From: Pseudomonas sp. R5(2019)
Lineage (GTDB): Bacteria > Pseudomonadota > Gammaproteobacteria > Pseudomonadales > Pseudomonadaceae
Reading direction: 5' to 3'
DNA length: 64,000 nucleotides
NCBI RefSeq assembly: GCF_009905435.1
Contig: NZ_JAAAMT010000023.1
Location: 1 to 64,000, forward strand
Made by a program: the position numbers and the translations under genes. Shown piece after piece: positions 15,751-24,220 of the stretch (within the stretch, counting starts at the first letter, position 1; each line of letters starts with the position of its first letter). Under the pieces are notes generated by a model. The model was not told the DNA's origin, made no database searches, and was given only the letters and a program-made list of their open reading frames with translations.

Positions 15751-18315
15751 TCAACTGAACTCGATGCCCTCGCCCACCACCTTGGCAGTAATGCCGGTGC
15801 CAGGCAGGAACCGACCCGAAAGGATCAACTGCGCCAGCGGGTTTTCGATCCAGCGCTGGATGGCACGCTTCAAGGGCCTTGCGCCATAAACCGGGTCGTA
15901 ACCCACCGCAATCAGCTTGTCCAACGCCTCGGGGCTCAGCTCAAGGCTCAGTTCCCGTTCAGCCAGACGGCTGCGCAGGCGGCCGAGTTGAATCTGGGTG
16001 ATACCGGCGATCTGTTCGCGGCCCAGCGGCTCGAACACCACCACTTCGTCGATCCGGTTGACGAACTCCGGACGGAAGTGCGAGCTCACCGCATCCATGA
16101 CGGCTGCACGTTGCGCCTCGCGATCACCGACCAGGTCCTGGATCTGGGCAGAACCCAGGTTGGAGGTCATCACGATCACCGTATTGCGAAAATCCACCGT
16201 ACGGCCATGGCTGTCGGTCAGGCGCCCGTCTTCCAGCACTTGCAGCAAGATGTTGAACACATCCGGGTGAGCCTTCTCGACCTCGTCCAGCAGCACCACC
16301 GAATAAGGTTTACGCCGCACGGCTTCGGTCAGGTAACCGCCCTCTTCATAGCCGACATACCCTGGAGGCGCACCGATCAGACGAGCCACGGAGTGTTTCT
16401 CCATGAACTCGGACATATCAATGCGCACCATCGCCTCTTCGGTATCGAACAGGAATTCCGCCAACGCCTTGCACAGCTCGGTTTTACCGACGCCGGTCGG
16501 GCCCAGAAACAGGAACGAGCCGCTTGGCCGGTTCGGGTCGGACAACCCGGCCCGCGAACGCCTCACGGCGTTGGAGACGGCCACCACCGCTTCCTCCTGG
16601 CCAATCACCCGCTGATGCAGCAGGTTTTCCATCTTCAACAGTTTTTCCCGCTCACCTTCGAGCATCTTCGAGACGGGAATGCCGGTCCACTTGGAGACGA
16701 CTTCAGCAATTTCCTCTTCAGTGACCTTGCTGCGCAACAGCTGGTTATCGCTCTTGCCATGCTGGTCGACCATTTGCAGGCTGCGCTCCAGGTCCGGAAT
16801 CACGCCATATTGCAGCTCGGCCATGCGGCTCAGGTCGCCACGACGGCGAGCGGCTTCCAGCTCCTGGCGCGACTGCTCGATTTTCTGCTGGATCTGGGCC
16901 GAACCCTGGACTTCGGCCTTTTCCGAGTTCCAGATTTCTTCCAGGTCCGAATATTCGCGCTCCAGCCGAGCGATTTCCTCGGTCAGTTTTTCCAGGCGCT
17001 TGATTGCCGCTTCATCGTCTTCTTTCTTGAGCGCCTGGGATTCAACCTTCAGTTGAATCAGGCGCCGCTCAAGACGGTCGAGCACCTCCGGCTTGGAGTC
17101 GATCTCCATGCGAATGCGGCTGGCTGCTTCGTCGATCAGGTCGATGGCCTTGTCCGGCAGCTGGCGGTCGGTGATGTAGCGATGGCTGAGCTTGGCTGCG
17201 GCAATGATTGCGCCGTCGGTGATCGCGACCTTGTGGTGCACCTCATAACGCTCCTTGAGGCCGCGCAGGATAGCGATGGTGTCTTCTTCACTCGGCTCAT
17301 CCACCAGCACTTTCTGGAAGCGGCGCTCCAGCGCCGCGTCTTTCTCGATGTACAGGCGGTACTCATTCAAGGTGGTGGCGCCGACACAGTGCAGCTCGCC
17401 ACGGGCCAGGGCCGGCTTGAGCATATTGCCCGCATCCATGGAACCTTCGGCTTTACCGGCACCGACCATGGTATGCAGCTCATCGATAAACAGAATGATC
17501 TGGCCTTCCTGCTTGGTCAGCTCATTGAGCAGGGCTTTTAGCCGCTCTTCAAACTCACCACGGAACTTGGCACCGGCGATCAGCGCGCCCATGTCCAGCG
17601 ACAGCAGACGCTTGCCTTTAAGACCGTCGGGCACTTCGCCGTTAATGATGCGCTGGGCCAGGCCTTCGGCGATGGCGGTTTTACCCACGCCAGGCTCACC
17701 GATCAGCACCGGGTTGTTTTTGGTTCGCCGCTGCAGAACCTGAATGGTGCGACGAATCTCATCGTCTCGGCCGATGACCGGGTCCAGCTTGCCGTCTTCG
17801 GCGCGCTTGGTGAGGTCAATGGTGTATTTGTCCAGCGCCTGACGCGCCTCCTCGGCATTCGGATCATTGACCGCGGCACCGCCGCGCAGGTTGCCAATGG
17901 CGTTTTCCAGGGCCTTCTTGCTGACGCCCTGGCCCAGCAACATCTTGCCAAGTTTGCTGTTCTCATCGGCGGCGGCAAGCAGCACCAGCTCGCTTGAGAT
18001 GAACTGGTCACCTTTTTGCTGGGCCAGCCGGTCAGCCTGATTGAGCAGGCGCGCCAGATCCTGGGACATGTTGACGTCGCCGGTCGGGTTCTGGATTTTT
18101 GGCAGATGGTCGAGCTCTTTGCTCAATGCCTTGCGCAGGCTGTTGATATCGAAGCCCACTTGCATCAGCAGGGGCTTGATCGACCCGCCCTGCTGTTCAA
18201 GCAGTGCCTGCATCAAGTGCACAGGTTCAATGGCGGGATGGTCCATGCCGACGGCCAGGGATTGTGCATCGGACAAGGCTAATTGCAGTTTGCTGGTAAG
18301 ACGGTCTATTCGCAT
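15751..18315 (-). CDS. clpB: ClpB disaggregase
   Basis: This 854-residue AAA+ chaperone rescues aggregated protein together with DnaK. The domain order is a Clp N-domain, a first AAA+ module with Walker A GEPGVGKT near residue 206, a long coiled-coil middle domain (about 410-520, rich in Glu, Leu and Arg), and a second AAA+ module with Walker A GPTGVGKT near 605 and the pore loop GYVGYEEGG. Length is normal. The ATG at 18315 follows AAGGAAGG. A heat-shock promoter lies upstream at 18390-18418. Confidence 0.97.
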   Translation of the reverse strand: MRIDRLTSKLQLALSDAQSLAVGMDHPAIEPVHLMQALLEQQGGSIKPLLMQVGFDINSLRKALSKELDHLPKIQNPTGDVNMSQDLARLLNQADRLAQQKGDQFISSELVLLAAADENSKLGKMLLGQGVSKKALENAIGNLRGGAAVNDPNAEEARQALDKYTIDLTKRAEDGKLDPVIGRDDEIRRTIQVLQRRTKNNPVLIGEPGVGKTAIAEGLAQRIINGEVPDGLKGKRLLSLDMGALIAGAKFRGEFEERLKALLNELTKQEGQIILFIDELHTMVGAGKAEGSMDAGNMLKPALARGELHCVGATTLNEYRLYIEKDAALERRFQKVLVDEPSEEDTIAILRGLKERYEVHHKVAITDGAIIAAAKLSHRYITDRQLPDKAIDLIDEAASRIRMEIDSKPEVLDRLERRLIQLKVESQALKKEDDEAAIKRLEKLTEEIARLEREYSDLEEIWNSEKAEVQGSAQIQQKIEQSRQELEAARRRGDLSRMAELQYGVIPDLERSLQMVDQHGKSDNQLLRSKVTEEEIAEVVSKWTGIPVSKMLEGEREKLLKMENLLHQRVIGQEEAVVAVSNAVRRSRAGLSDPNRPSGSFLFLGPTGVGKTELCKALAEFLFDTEEAMVRIDMSEFMEKHSVARLIGAPPGYVGYEEGGYLTEAVRRKPYSVVLLDEVEKAHPDVFNILLQVLEDGRLTDSHGRTVDFRNTVIVMTSNLGSAQIQDLVGDREAQRAAVMDAVSSHFRPEFVNRIDEVVVFEPLGREQIAGITQIQLGRLRSRLAERELSLELSPEALDKLIAVGYDPVYGARPLKRAIQRWIENPLAQLILSGRFLPGTGITAKVVGEGIEFS

Positions 18316-18389
18316 GTGTCACCTTCCTTATGGGCAGGCCGGCGCGGTCAACAGCGCCTACTGACGAAAACCTGCCAGAGATACCACTG

Positions 18390-18418
18390 TAGATGCGGAC
18401 GATTGTGGAAGATTCAAG
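18390..18418 (-). promoter_or_regulatory. Sigma-32 heat-shock promoter of clpB
   Basis: The minus strand has CTTGAAT, 13 bases, then CCGCATCTA. This closely fits the RpoH consensus (CTTGAAA and CCCCATNT). It lies 75 bases before the clpB start. Confidence 0.75.
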
Positions 18419-18445
18419 CGTAGCGGGACTGACGCAGGTCAACCG

Positions 18446-19186
18446 TCAAGAACGGTCCAGCCAGACCAGAGAGGCGAAGCGGCCCGTGCAGGCGGCGCGT
18501 CGATAGGAGAAAAAGCGCGGATCGGTCACGGTGCAATAGCCGCCACCATAAACCGCTGTCACCCCTATGGCGGCCAGACGCAGCCGGGCAAGCTCATAGA
18601 TGTCGGCCATGAAACGCCCGGCATTGACACTGGGCACAAAGGCATGCTCGGTTTGCGGATGCGGACCGATGAACGCCTCGCGCACTTCCGGCCCCACTTC
18701 AAAGGCCATCGGGCCAATGGCTGGCCCCAGCCAGACCATGACTTGGTCCGGCGCCACACCCAGGCGCTCCACCGTGGCTTCCAGCACGCCCGCGGCCAAC
18801 CCGCGCCAGCCGGCGTGGGCAGCGCCAACCCGGCTGCCGGTCTTGTCGCAGAACAGCGCCGGCAGGCAGTCGGCGGTCATGACGGTGCAGGCAATGCCCG
18901 GGGTCGCCGTCCAACTGGCGTCGGCCTCGGCGATTACACCGGGGTCGGCATCGGCCACCACGACGCCGTGGACTTGCTTGAGCCAGGCAGGCGATATAGC
19001 GAAGGTATCGGTCAGGCGCCGCCGGTTGTGGGCCACCGCTGCTGGCTCGTCGCCGACATGGTCGCCCAGGTTGAAGCTGTCGAACGGTGCCAGGCTGACG
19101 CCGCCGGCACGGGTGCTCACGCAGGCCTTGACGCCCACTGGCGCAGGCCAGTCCGGAATCAGCAGGTCAGGCGTGAGCGGGTTCAT
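18446..19186 (-). CDS. pgeF: PgeF/YfiH-type laccase-fold protein
   Basis: This is a 246-residue protein of the YfiH family (Cu-oxidase_4). Members are described as a peptidoglycan editing factor or as purine nucleoside-degrading enzymes. The family core is visible: TADCLPALFCDKTGSRVGAA, then HAGWRGLAAG, with the metal-site Cys and His residues. The ATG overlaps the rluD stop by 4 bases, so the two genes form an operon. Confidence 0.9.
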   Translation of the reverse strand: MNPLTPDLLIPDWPAPVGVKACVSTRAGGVSLAPFDSFNLGDHVGDEPAAVAHNRRRLTDTFAISPAWLKQVHGVVVADADPGVIAEADASWTATPGIACTVMTADCLPALFCDKTGSRVGAAHAGWRGLAAGVLEATVERLGVAPDQVMVWLGPAIGPMAFEVGPEVREAFIGPHPQTEHAFVPSVNAGRFMADIYELARLRLAAIGVTAVYGGGYCTVTDPRFFSYRRAACTGRFASLVWLDRS

Positions 19187-20145
19187 CCGACGAAGGCCTC
19201 GCGGTCTTGCTTGAGCAGCGACAGCAGCCAGACGAAATCATCCGGCAGCGGCGATTCCCAGCTCATGCGCTGACCGGTCGTCGGATGGTTCAACTCCAGG
19301 AAGCGAGCATGCAAGGCCTGGCGCGGGAACGTCTTGAGCGCTTCGACCATGGTCAGGCTGGCGGCCGGCGGAATACGGAAACGACCACCGTACGTCGGGT
19401 CGCCGACCAGCGGGAAGCCCACGTGGGACATGTGCACACGGATCTGGTGAGTCCGGCCGGTTTCCAGCTTGACCCGCACATGAGTGTGCGAGCGGAAGCG
19501 CTCCAGCACGCGGTAGTGGCTGACGGCAGGCTTGCCGCCTTCCATCACGGCCATGCGCTGGCGCTGGGAGCCATGACGGCCGATCGGGGCGTTGATCTTG
19601 CCCCCGGCTGTCACCACCCCGATCACGATGCATTCATAGATGCGGCTGACCGACCGGGCTTGCAACTGCGCCACCAGATTGGTCTGGGCCTGAATGGTCT
19701 TGGCCACCACCATCAGCCCTGTGGTGTCCTTGTCCAGGCGGTGCACGATGCCGGCACGCGGGACGTTGATGATGTCCGGCACGTGGTGCAGCAAGGCATT
19801 GAGCAGCGTGCCGTCGGCGTGCCCGGCAGCCGGGTGGACGACCAGGCCGGCGGGCTTGTTGATGACCATCAGCTGGTCGTCTTCATAGACGATATCCAGC
19901 TCGATGTCCTGGGCCACCCACTCGCCTTGCGCTTCCTGCTCGGCATTGAGCGCAAGCACGGAACCGCCATGGACGGTGTCACGCGGACGCAGGACGGCGC
20001 CATCCACAGTCAGCAGCCCCTCCTTGATCCAGGCGGAAAGGCGCGAGCGTGAATGCTCAGCGAACAATTGGGCGGCGACTTGATCGAGGCGTTGCCCGCC
20101 CAGTTCGGACGGCACCTCAGCGCTAAGTTGTATGATCTCGGACAT
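19183..20145 (-). CDS. rluD: 23S rRNA pseudouridine synthase RluD
   Basis: This is a 320-residue enzyme with an N-terminal S4 RNA-binding domain (about residues 18-80) and a RluA-type catalytic domain with the active-site segment HRLDKDTTGLMVVAK. It makes pseudouridines 1911, 1915 and 1917 of helix 69. The ATG at 20145 (MSEIIQLSAEV) is chosen over an upstream in-frame start at 20229 because family members begin there. It is divergent from bamD. Confidence 0.94.
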   Translation of the reverse strand: MSEIIQLSAEVPSELGGQRLDQVAAQLFAEHSRSRLSAWIKEGLLTVDGAVLRPRDTVHGGSVLALNAEQEAQGEWVAQDIELDIVYEDDQLMVINKPAGLVVHPAAGHADGTLLNALLHHVPDIINVPRAGIVHRLDKDTTGLMVVAKTIQAQTNLVAQLQARSVSRIYECIVIGVVTAGGKINAPIGRHGSQRQRMAVMEGGKPAVSHYRVLERFRSHTHVRVKLETGRTHQIRVHMSHVGFPLVGDPTYGGRFRIPPAASLTMVEALKTFPRQALHARFLELNHPTTGQRMSWESPLPDDFVWLLSLLKQDREAFVG

Positions 20146-20294
20146 GCTCGGACTAGGCGGCGGCACAGCCTTTGGTTTCAGCTGCACGCTTGTGGTTAAA
20201 TACGGCGTCTTTTGCCCCGAGGGTTCCACGGGGCGCTCATCATAACAGGACGGCCACGCCCAAGACAGCTGCCGTCATAGGGACGCAAGCCGCC

Positions 20295-21320
20295 ATGCAA
20301 GTGAAACACCTGCTGCTGATCGCCATCCTCGGACTCACCGCTGCCTGTTCCTCGAAGGAAGTCGTCGACGAAAACCTGAGCGAGTCCGAGCTGTACCAGC
20401 AGGCGCAGGCCGACCTGGACAACAACAGCTACACCAGCGCCACGAGCAAGCTCAAGGCTCTGGAGTCGCGCTATCCGTTCGGGCGCTACGCCGACCAGGC
20501 CCAGCTCGAGCTGATCTACGCGAACTACAAGAACGCCGAGCCCGAAGCCGCCAAGTCGGCCGCCGAACGGTTTATCCGTTTGCACCCCCAGCACCCGAAC
20601 GTCGACTACGCCTACTACCTCAAGGGCCTGACCTCGTTCGACCAGGACCGCGGCCTGCTGGCGCGCTTTCTGCCACTGGACATGACCAAGCGTGACCCGG
20701 GCGCTGCCCGCGACTCCTACAACGAGTTCGCCCAGCTGACCAGTCGCTTCCCCAACAGCCGCTACGCGCCAGACGCCAAGCAGCGCATGATTTACCTGCG
20801 TAACCTGCTGGCGTCCTACGAAATCCACGTGGCCGACTACTACCTGACCCGTCAGGCCTACGTTGCTGCCGCCAACCGTGGTCGCTACGTGGTGGAAAAC
20901 TTCCAGGAAACCCCATCGGTCGGCGACGGCCTGGCGGTAATGACCGAGGCTTACCAACGCCTGCATCTGGATGACCTGGCCGCAACCAGCCTGGACACCC
21001 TGAAGCTCAACTATCCGAACCACCCGAGCCTGGTCGATGGCCAGTTCGTGCCACAGCAGGACGAAGCGGACAACCGCTCGTGGATATCCAAGGCCACCCT
21101 GGGCCTGATCGAGACCGACGTGCCGCTGCCGCCGGGCGAAACCCGCGCCAACCAGGACGTGATCAAGCAGTACGAAGATGCCAAGGAAGCGATCCCAAGC
21201 GAGCTGTTGCCTAAAGAAGGCGATGCGAGCGACGCGGTCGAAGAGGAAAACCACGAAGCCGAAGGCAACAACACTGATCGGTCGTGGTTCAGCCGCATGA
21301 CGTTCGGGATCTTCGACTGA
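20295..21320 (+). CDS. bamD: Outer-membrane assembly lipoprotein BamD
   Basis: This is a 341-residue TPR lipoprotein of the BAM complex that folds outer-membrane barrels. The lipobox is LTAAC with Cys18. Tetratricopeptide-type repeats follow (ALESRYPFGRYADQAQLELI, then RFIRLHPQHPNVDYAYYLKG). A charged C-terminal tail of about 80 residues is typical of Pseudomonas BamD. The ATG at 20295 is chosen because it begins the signal sequence. Confidence 0.95.
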   Translation: MQVKHLLLIAILGLTAACSSKEVVDENLSESELYQQAQADLDNNSYTSATSKLKALESRYPFGRYADQAQLELIYANYKNAEPEAAKSAAERFIRLHPQHPNVDYAYYLKGLTSFDQDRGLLARFLPLDMTKRDPGAARDSYNEFAQLTSRFPNSRYAPDAKQRMIYLRNLLASYEIHVADYYLTRQAYVAAANRGRYVVENFQETPSVGDGLAVMTEAYQRLHLDDLAATSLDTLKLNYPNHPSLVDGQFVPQQDEADNRSWISKATLGLIETDVPLPPGETRANQDVIKQYEDAKEAIPSELLPKEGDASDAVEEENHEAEGNNTDRSWFSRMTFGIFD

Positions 21321-21341
21321 TTCAAAATCGGTACAAACCTT

Positions 21342-21540
21342 ATCGCGGGCAAGCCCCAATGCCGGTCAGTTAAGGAATGGAGCGCCGAAAACCTGTGGGA
21401 GCGGATTTACCGGATCGCCGGACCGCCGCGAATCCAGACACCGCGGTTTTTCTGGCATTGCGCGGTGCCTTCATTCGCGGATAAATCCGCTCCCACATGG
21501 ATCTCGCCTTAACTGACTGGCATTGGGGCTTGCCCGCGAT
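21342..21540. repeat. Nested REPIN: one palindrome inside another
   Basis: The outer arms are 21342-21375 and 21507-21540 (34 bases each, one mismatch; ATCGCGGGCAAGCCCCAATG...). Inside them lies a second inverted pair of another REP family, 21394-21409 and 21482-21497 (TGTGGGAGCGGATTTA and its complement). The whole 200-base block could fold into one long cruciform. It fills the gap after bamD. Confidence 0.85.
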
Positions 21541-21613
21541 GCTTTATAGCCCCTACACAACCGCCCGTCATCTTGGCTAAACTGCTCTATCTCTCCTGAC
21601 GACGCTGGACACC

Positions 21614-21841
21614 ATGGTTCGCCTACTGTTTTGGATCGCTGTGATCGCCGCTGCCATCTGGCTCTGGCGCAAGTTCAAGTCGGCACCGGTTGCCAAGCCG
21701 GACAAATCGCTCGATAGCCCATTGAAAATGGTCCGCTGCGCCCATTGCGGGCTGCATGTACCGGATACCCAGGCCATCCGCACCGGTAGTCTGTGGTATT
21801 GCAGCCAGAAGCACCTGGAACAGGGCCCTCGTGAGCGCTGA
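21614..21841 (+). CDS. PP0621-family small protein
   Basis: This 75-residue protein has one N-terminal membrane helix (LLFWIAVIAAAIWLW) and a short cytoplasmic part with Cys residues that could bind zinc (CAHCG near 42, then YCSQKHLEQG). It matches the PP0621 family named from P. putida, function unknown, regularly found just before pilS. Its last 11 bases overlap the pilS remnant. Confidence 0.8.
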   Translation: MVRLLFWIAVIAAAIWLWRKFKSAPVAKPDKSLDSPLKMVRCAHCGLHVPDTQAIRTGSLWYCSQKHLEQGPRER

Positions 21842-22676
21842 GCCGCTCACACCCCCTCCGTTGGTGGCCCAACGTGTGTTGCGCCTGTATCACCTCTATC
21901 GATTGACCGTCGGCATTACCCTGGCGCTGCTGATCTCCAGCAATCTGGACGACACATTGCTGGAGCCGACCGACGGTGAGCTGTTCTACGCCGGCGGCGG
22001 TATTCCCAGCGGCATCGGCAACCTGATGATCGCCTCGGTCGCCATCGGCAATCTGCTGCTGAGCCGACGCATCGGCCTGTTGATGGCCGCACTCGCCGCG
22101 ATTGGGCAAGCGCGACATCATTGGCCAGCCGCTGGTCGACGCCGCCGAACAGTTGCTCGACCGCCTGCACCGCTGGCGTGCCAACCCGACCTTGCGGCCG
22201 ATGGCCGTGAAACTGACGGCAACCGGGCCACAGGTGCAGCCCAGTTTTATTGCCCTCGGCCAAGGCTCGGCACCGCAGACCATGCGCAAGTGGCGGCCGA
22301 ACGCTTTCGCCAGGACCTCTACTACGGTGTTCCCGTCACCACGTTGTCACCCCAGGCCTTGGCGGCGCTCAAGGCTTATCACTTTCCTGGCAACGTACGC
22401 GAACTGGAAAACATCCTGGAACGTGCGTGTACTCTCTGCGATAACGCGCAAATCGAGGCCAGTGACCTGCGGCTTTCCGAAAGCAGCCTGCTGCCCGTCG
22501 GCGAACCGGACCTGACCCGGATCGACGATCTGGAAGCCTATCTGGAAAGCATCGAGCGCAAGCTGATCCTCCAGGCCCTGGAAGAGACACGCTGGAACCG
22601 CACAGCCGCGGCCCAGCGCTTGAGCCTGTCGTTTCGCTCGATGCGCTACCGGCTGAAAAAACTAGGCCTGGACTGA
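21831..22676 (+). pseudogene. Collapsed pilS-pilR: PilS N-terminus joined to PilR C-terminus
   Basis: A GTG at 21831 starts the normal PilS N-terminus (SAEPLTPPPLVAQRVLRLYH, then membrane helices). The match stops near 22100. From 22102 to about 22280 a different frame holds the PilS PAS-like segment (PLVDAAEQLLDRLHRWRANP, then VQPSFIALGQG). From about 22290 the first frame resumes as PilR: AERFRQDLYY, then, after another gap, FPGNVRELENILERA and the Fis-type helix-turn-helix (WNRTAAAQRLSLSFRSMRYR). The PilS kinase, the PilR receiver, Walker motifs and sigma-54 contact loop are gone. The frame happens to stay open for 281 codons, so a short chimera could still be made. Confidence 0.85.
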
Positions 22677-23771
22677 AGCCAGGCGCCCTGCCGGTGCATA
22701 AGGGGTGGGGTCGATGATCGGCGCGCGCTCCAGCAGCAAGTCGGCAAACAGCTGGCAGGAGGCTGGGGCCAGCACCAGCCCGTTGCGGTAATGACCGCAG
22801 TTCAGCCACAGGCCGTCATGCCCAGGCACCTGGCCAATGTAGGGGATGCCTTCCGGTGAACCCGGGCGCAAGCCGGCCCAATGGCCGACTGGCGTCGCGT
22901 CTGCCAATGCCGGCAACAGCTCGATGGCCGAGGCCTTGAGGCTTTCAAGCGCAACATCGGTGGGGGTTTTGTCGTAGCCGGCGTGCTCCAGGGTACTGCC
23001 GATCAGGATATGCCCATCGCGACGCGGGATCGCATAGCGCCCCTTGGCCAGCACCATGCTCGGCAAGAAGTCCTCCGCGCATTTGTAGAGAATCATCTGG
23101 CCCTTGACCGGCTCGACTGGCAAGTCCAGCGCCAGCGTGCGCAGCAAATCGCCACTCCAGGCGCCAGCGGTCAATACCACCTGATCTGCCAGCAGGTCGC
23201 CCCCGGCGGTCCGCACACCCCGGATTCGGGTGCCATCCTGAATAAAGCCCTGCACTTCGCAGTGCTCACTCAAGGTAACGTTGGGCAAGGCTTGAAGCGC
23301 GGCCTTGAGCGACTTGACCAGGCGCGGGTTGCGCACGTTGGCCACATCCGCCATGTAAATCGCCCGCTCGAAGCCCGGGCCCAGCACCGGCACGGCATCG
23401 TATACAGCCGACATGTCGACCGGGCGCAGCGGGCGTTGCTCCCGTACGGCCCAGTCAAGCGCCTGCTGCTCGTCATCCAGGTCCAGCCAGTACAGGCCGG
23501 TGACATGCACTTGCGGGTCAAGCCCGGTGCTGGCGAACAAGCGTGCGCCGAGTTCCGGATAGAAATCCTGCGACCAATGCGCCAATGCCGTCACGGCCGG
23601 GCTGTAGCGCCAGGGATAGAGCGGCGACACGATCCCGCCGCCTGCCCAGGAAGACTCCTGGCCCACCGCGTTGCGGTCCAGCACCGTCACGTGCTCGACA
23701 TGTGCCGCCAGGTTGAACGCAGTCAGCAGGCCAATAACCCCGCCGCCGACAATCACTACTTGCTTAGCCAT
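22662..23771 (-). CDS. thiO: Glycine oxidase ThiO
   Basis: This is a 369-residue FAD-dependent D-amino-acid-oxidase-type enzyme. ThiO oxidises glycine to the imine used in thiazole synthesis for thiamine. The FAD motif VIVGGGVIGLLTAFNLA is at the N-terminus and a second conserved segment is LRPGSPEGIPYIG. The ATG at 23771 is chosen, and an upstream TTG at 23783 is possible. The 3' end overlaps the pilS/pilR relic by 15 bases on the opposite strand. Confidence 0.9.
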   Translation of the reverse strand: MAKQVVIVGGGVIGLLTAFNLAAHVEHVTVLDRNAVGQESSWAGGGIVSPLYPWRYSPAVTALAHWSQDFYPELGARLFASTGLDPQVHVTGLYWLDLDDEQQALDWAVREQRPLRPVDMSAVYDAVPVLGPGFERAIYMADVANVRNPRLVKSLKAALQALPNVTLSEHCEVQGFIQDGTRIRGVRTAGGDLLADQVVLTAGAWSGDLLRTLALDLPVEPVKGQMILYKCAEDFLPSMVLAKGRYAIPRRDGHILIGSTLEHAGYDKTPTDVALESLKASAIELLPALADATPVGHWAGLRPGSPEGIPYIGQVPGHDGLWLNCGHYRNGLVLAPASCQLFADLLLERAPIIDPTPYAPAGRLASVQA

Positions 23772-23795
23772 CTGTTGATCCAACTGCTGGCGCGG

Positions 23796-24209
23796 TCAGC
23801 GCCCCCAACAGGTTTTGCTGGTGACGCCTCTGGCGCTATTGGGGTTAGTGCGTGCACCGGTCTGGGTGAGCACGAAATCGCCGCACTTGTCACCGGCCAT
23901 CAGGGTGCCAGTCTTGCGGGTTGCCGTCAGGGTGAAATCCTGGGCATTGCGCGTGGCGACCAACGTGTAATAGTCGGTGCCGGCCGAAACCGCCGTGATA
24001 ATCGTCGAAGTGTCCGAATATTGCCCGGTACGGGAATAATGCCGTTCAAGGTTTTGCGCGGTTTCGGACAACAGTCCGGCCACTTCCGTACGCCGGGCTT
24101 TCTTGATGTATTCGGTGTAACTGGGATAAGCGATGGACGCCAGAATGCCGATAACCGCCACGACGATCAACAGTTCGATCAAGGTGAAGCCTTTATTCGT
24201 TCTTCGCAT
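23796..24209 (-). CDS. pilE: Minor pilin PilE
   Basis: This is a 137-residue prepilin with leader MRRTNKG and helix FTLIELLIVVAVIGILASIA. A C-terminal Cys pair (DKCGDF...KTCWGR) suggests a disulfide. It is the last gene of the fimU-pilVWXY1E operon. Minor pilins prime pilus assembly and sit at the tip with PilY1. The ATG at 24209 has AGGAAA 4 bases upstream. pilY2, which sits between pilY1 and pilE in P. aeruginosa, is absent: only 11 bases separate the two genes. Confidence 0.9.
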   Translation of the reverse strand: MRRTNKGFTLIELLIVVAVIGILASIAYPSYTEYIKKARRTEVAGLLSETAQNLERHYSRTGQYSDTSTIITAVSAGTDYYTLVATRNAQDFTLTATRKTGTLMAGDKCGDFVLTQTGARTNPNSARGVTSKTCWGR

Positions 24210-24220
24210 GGGTTTCCTGC

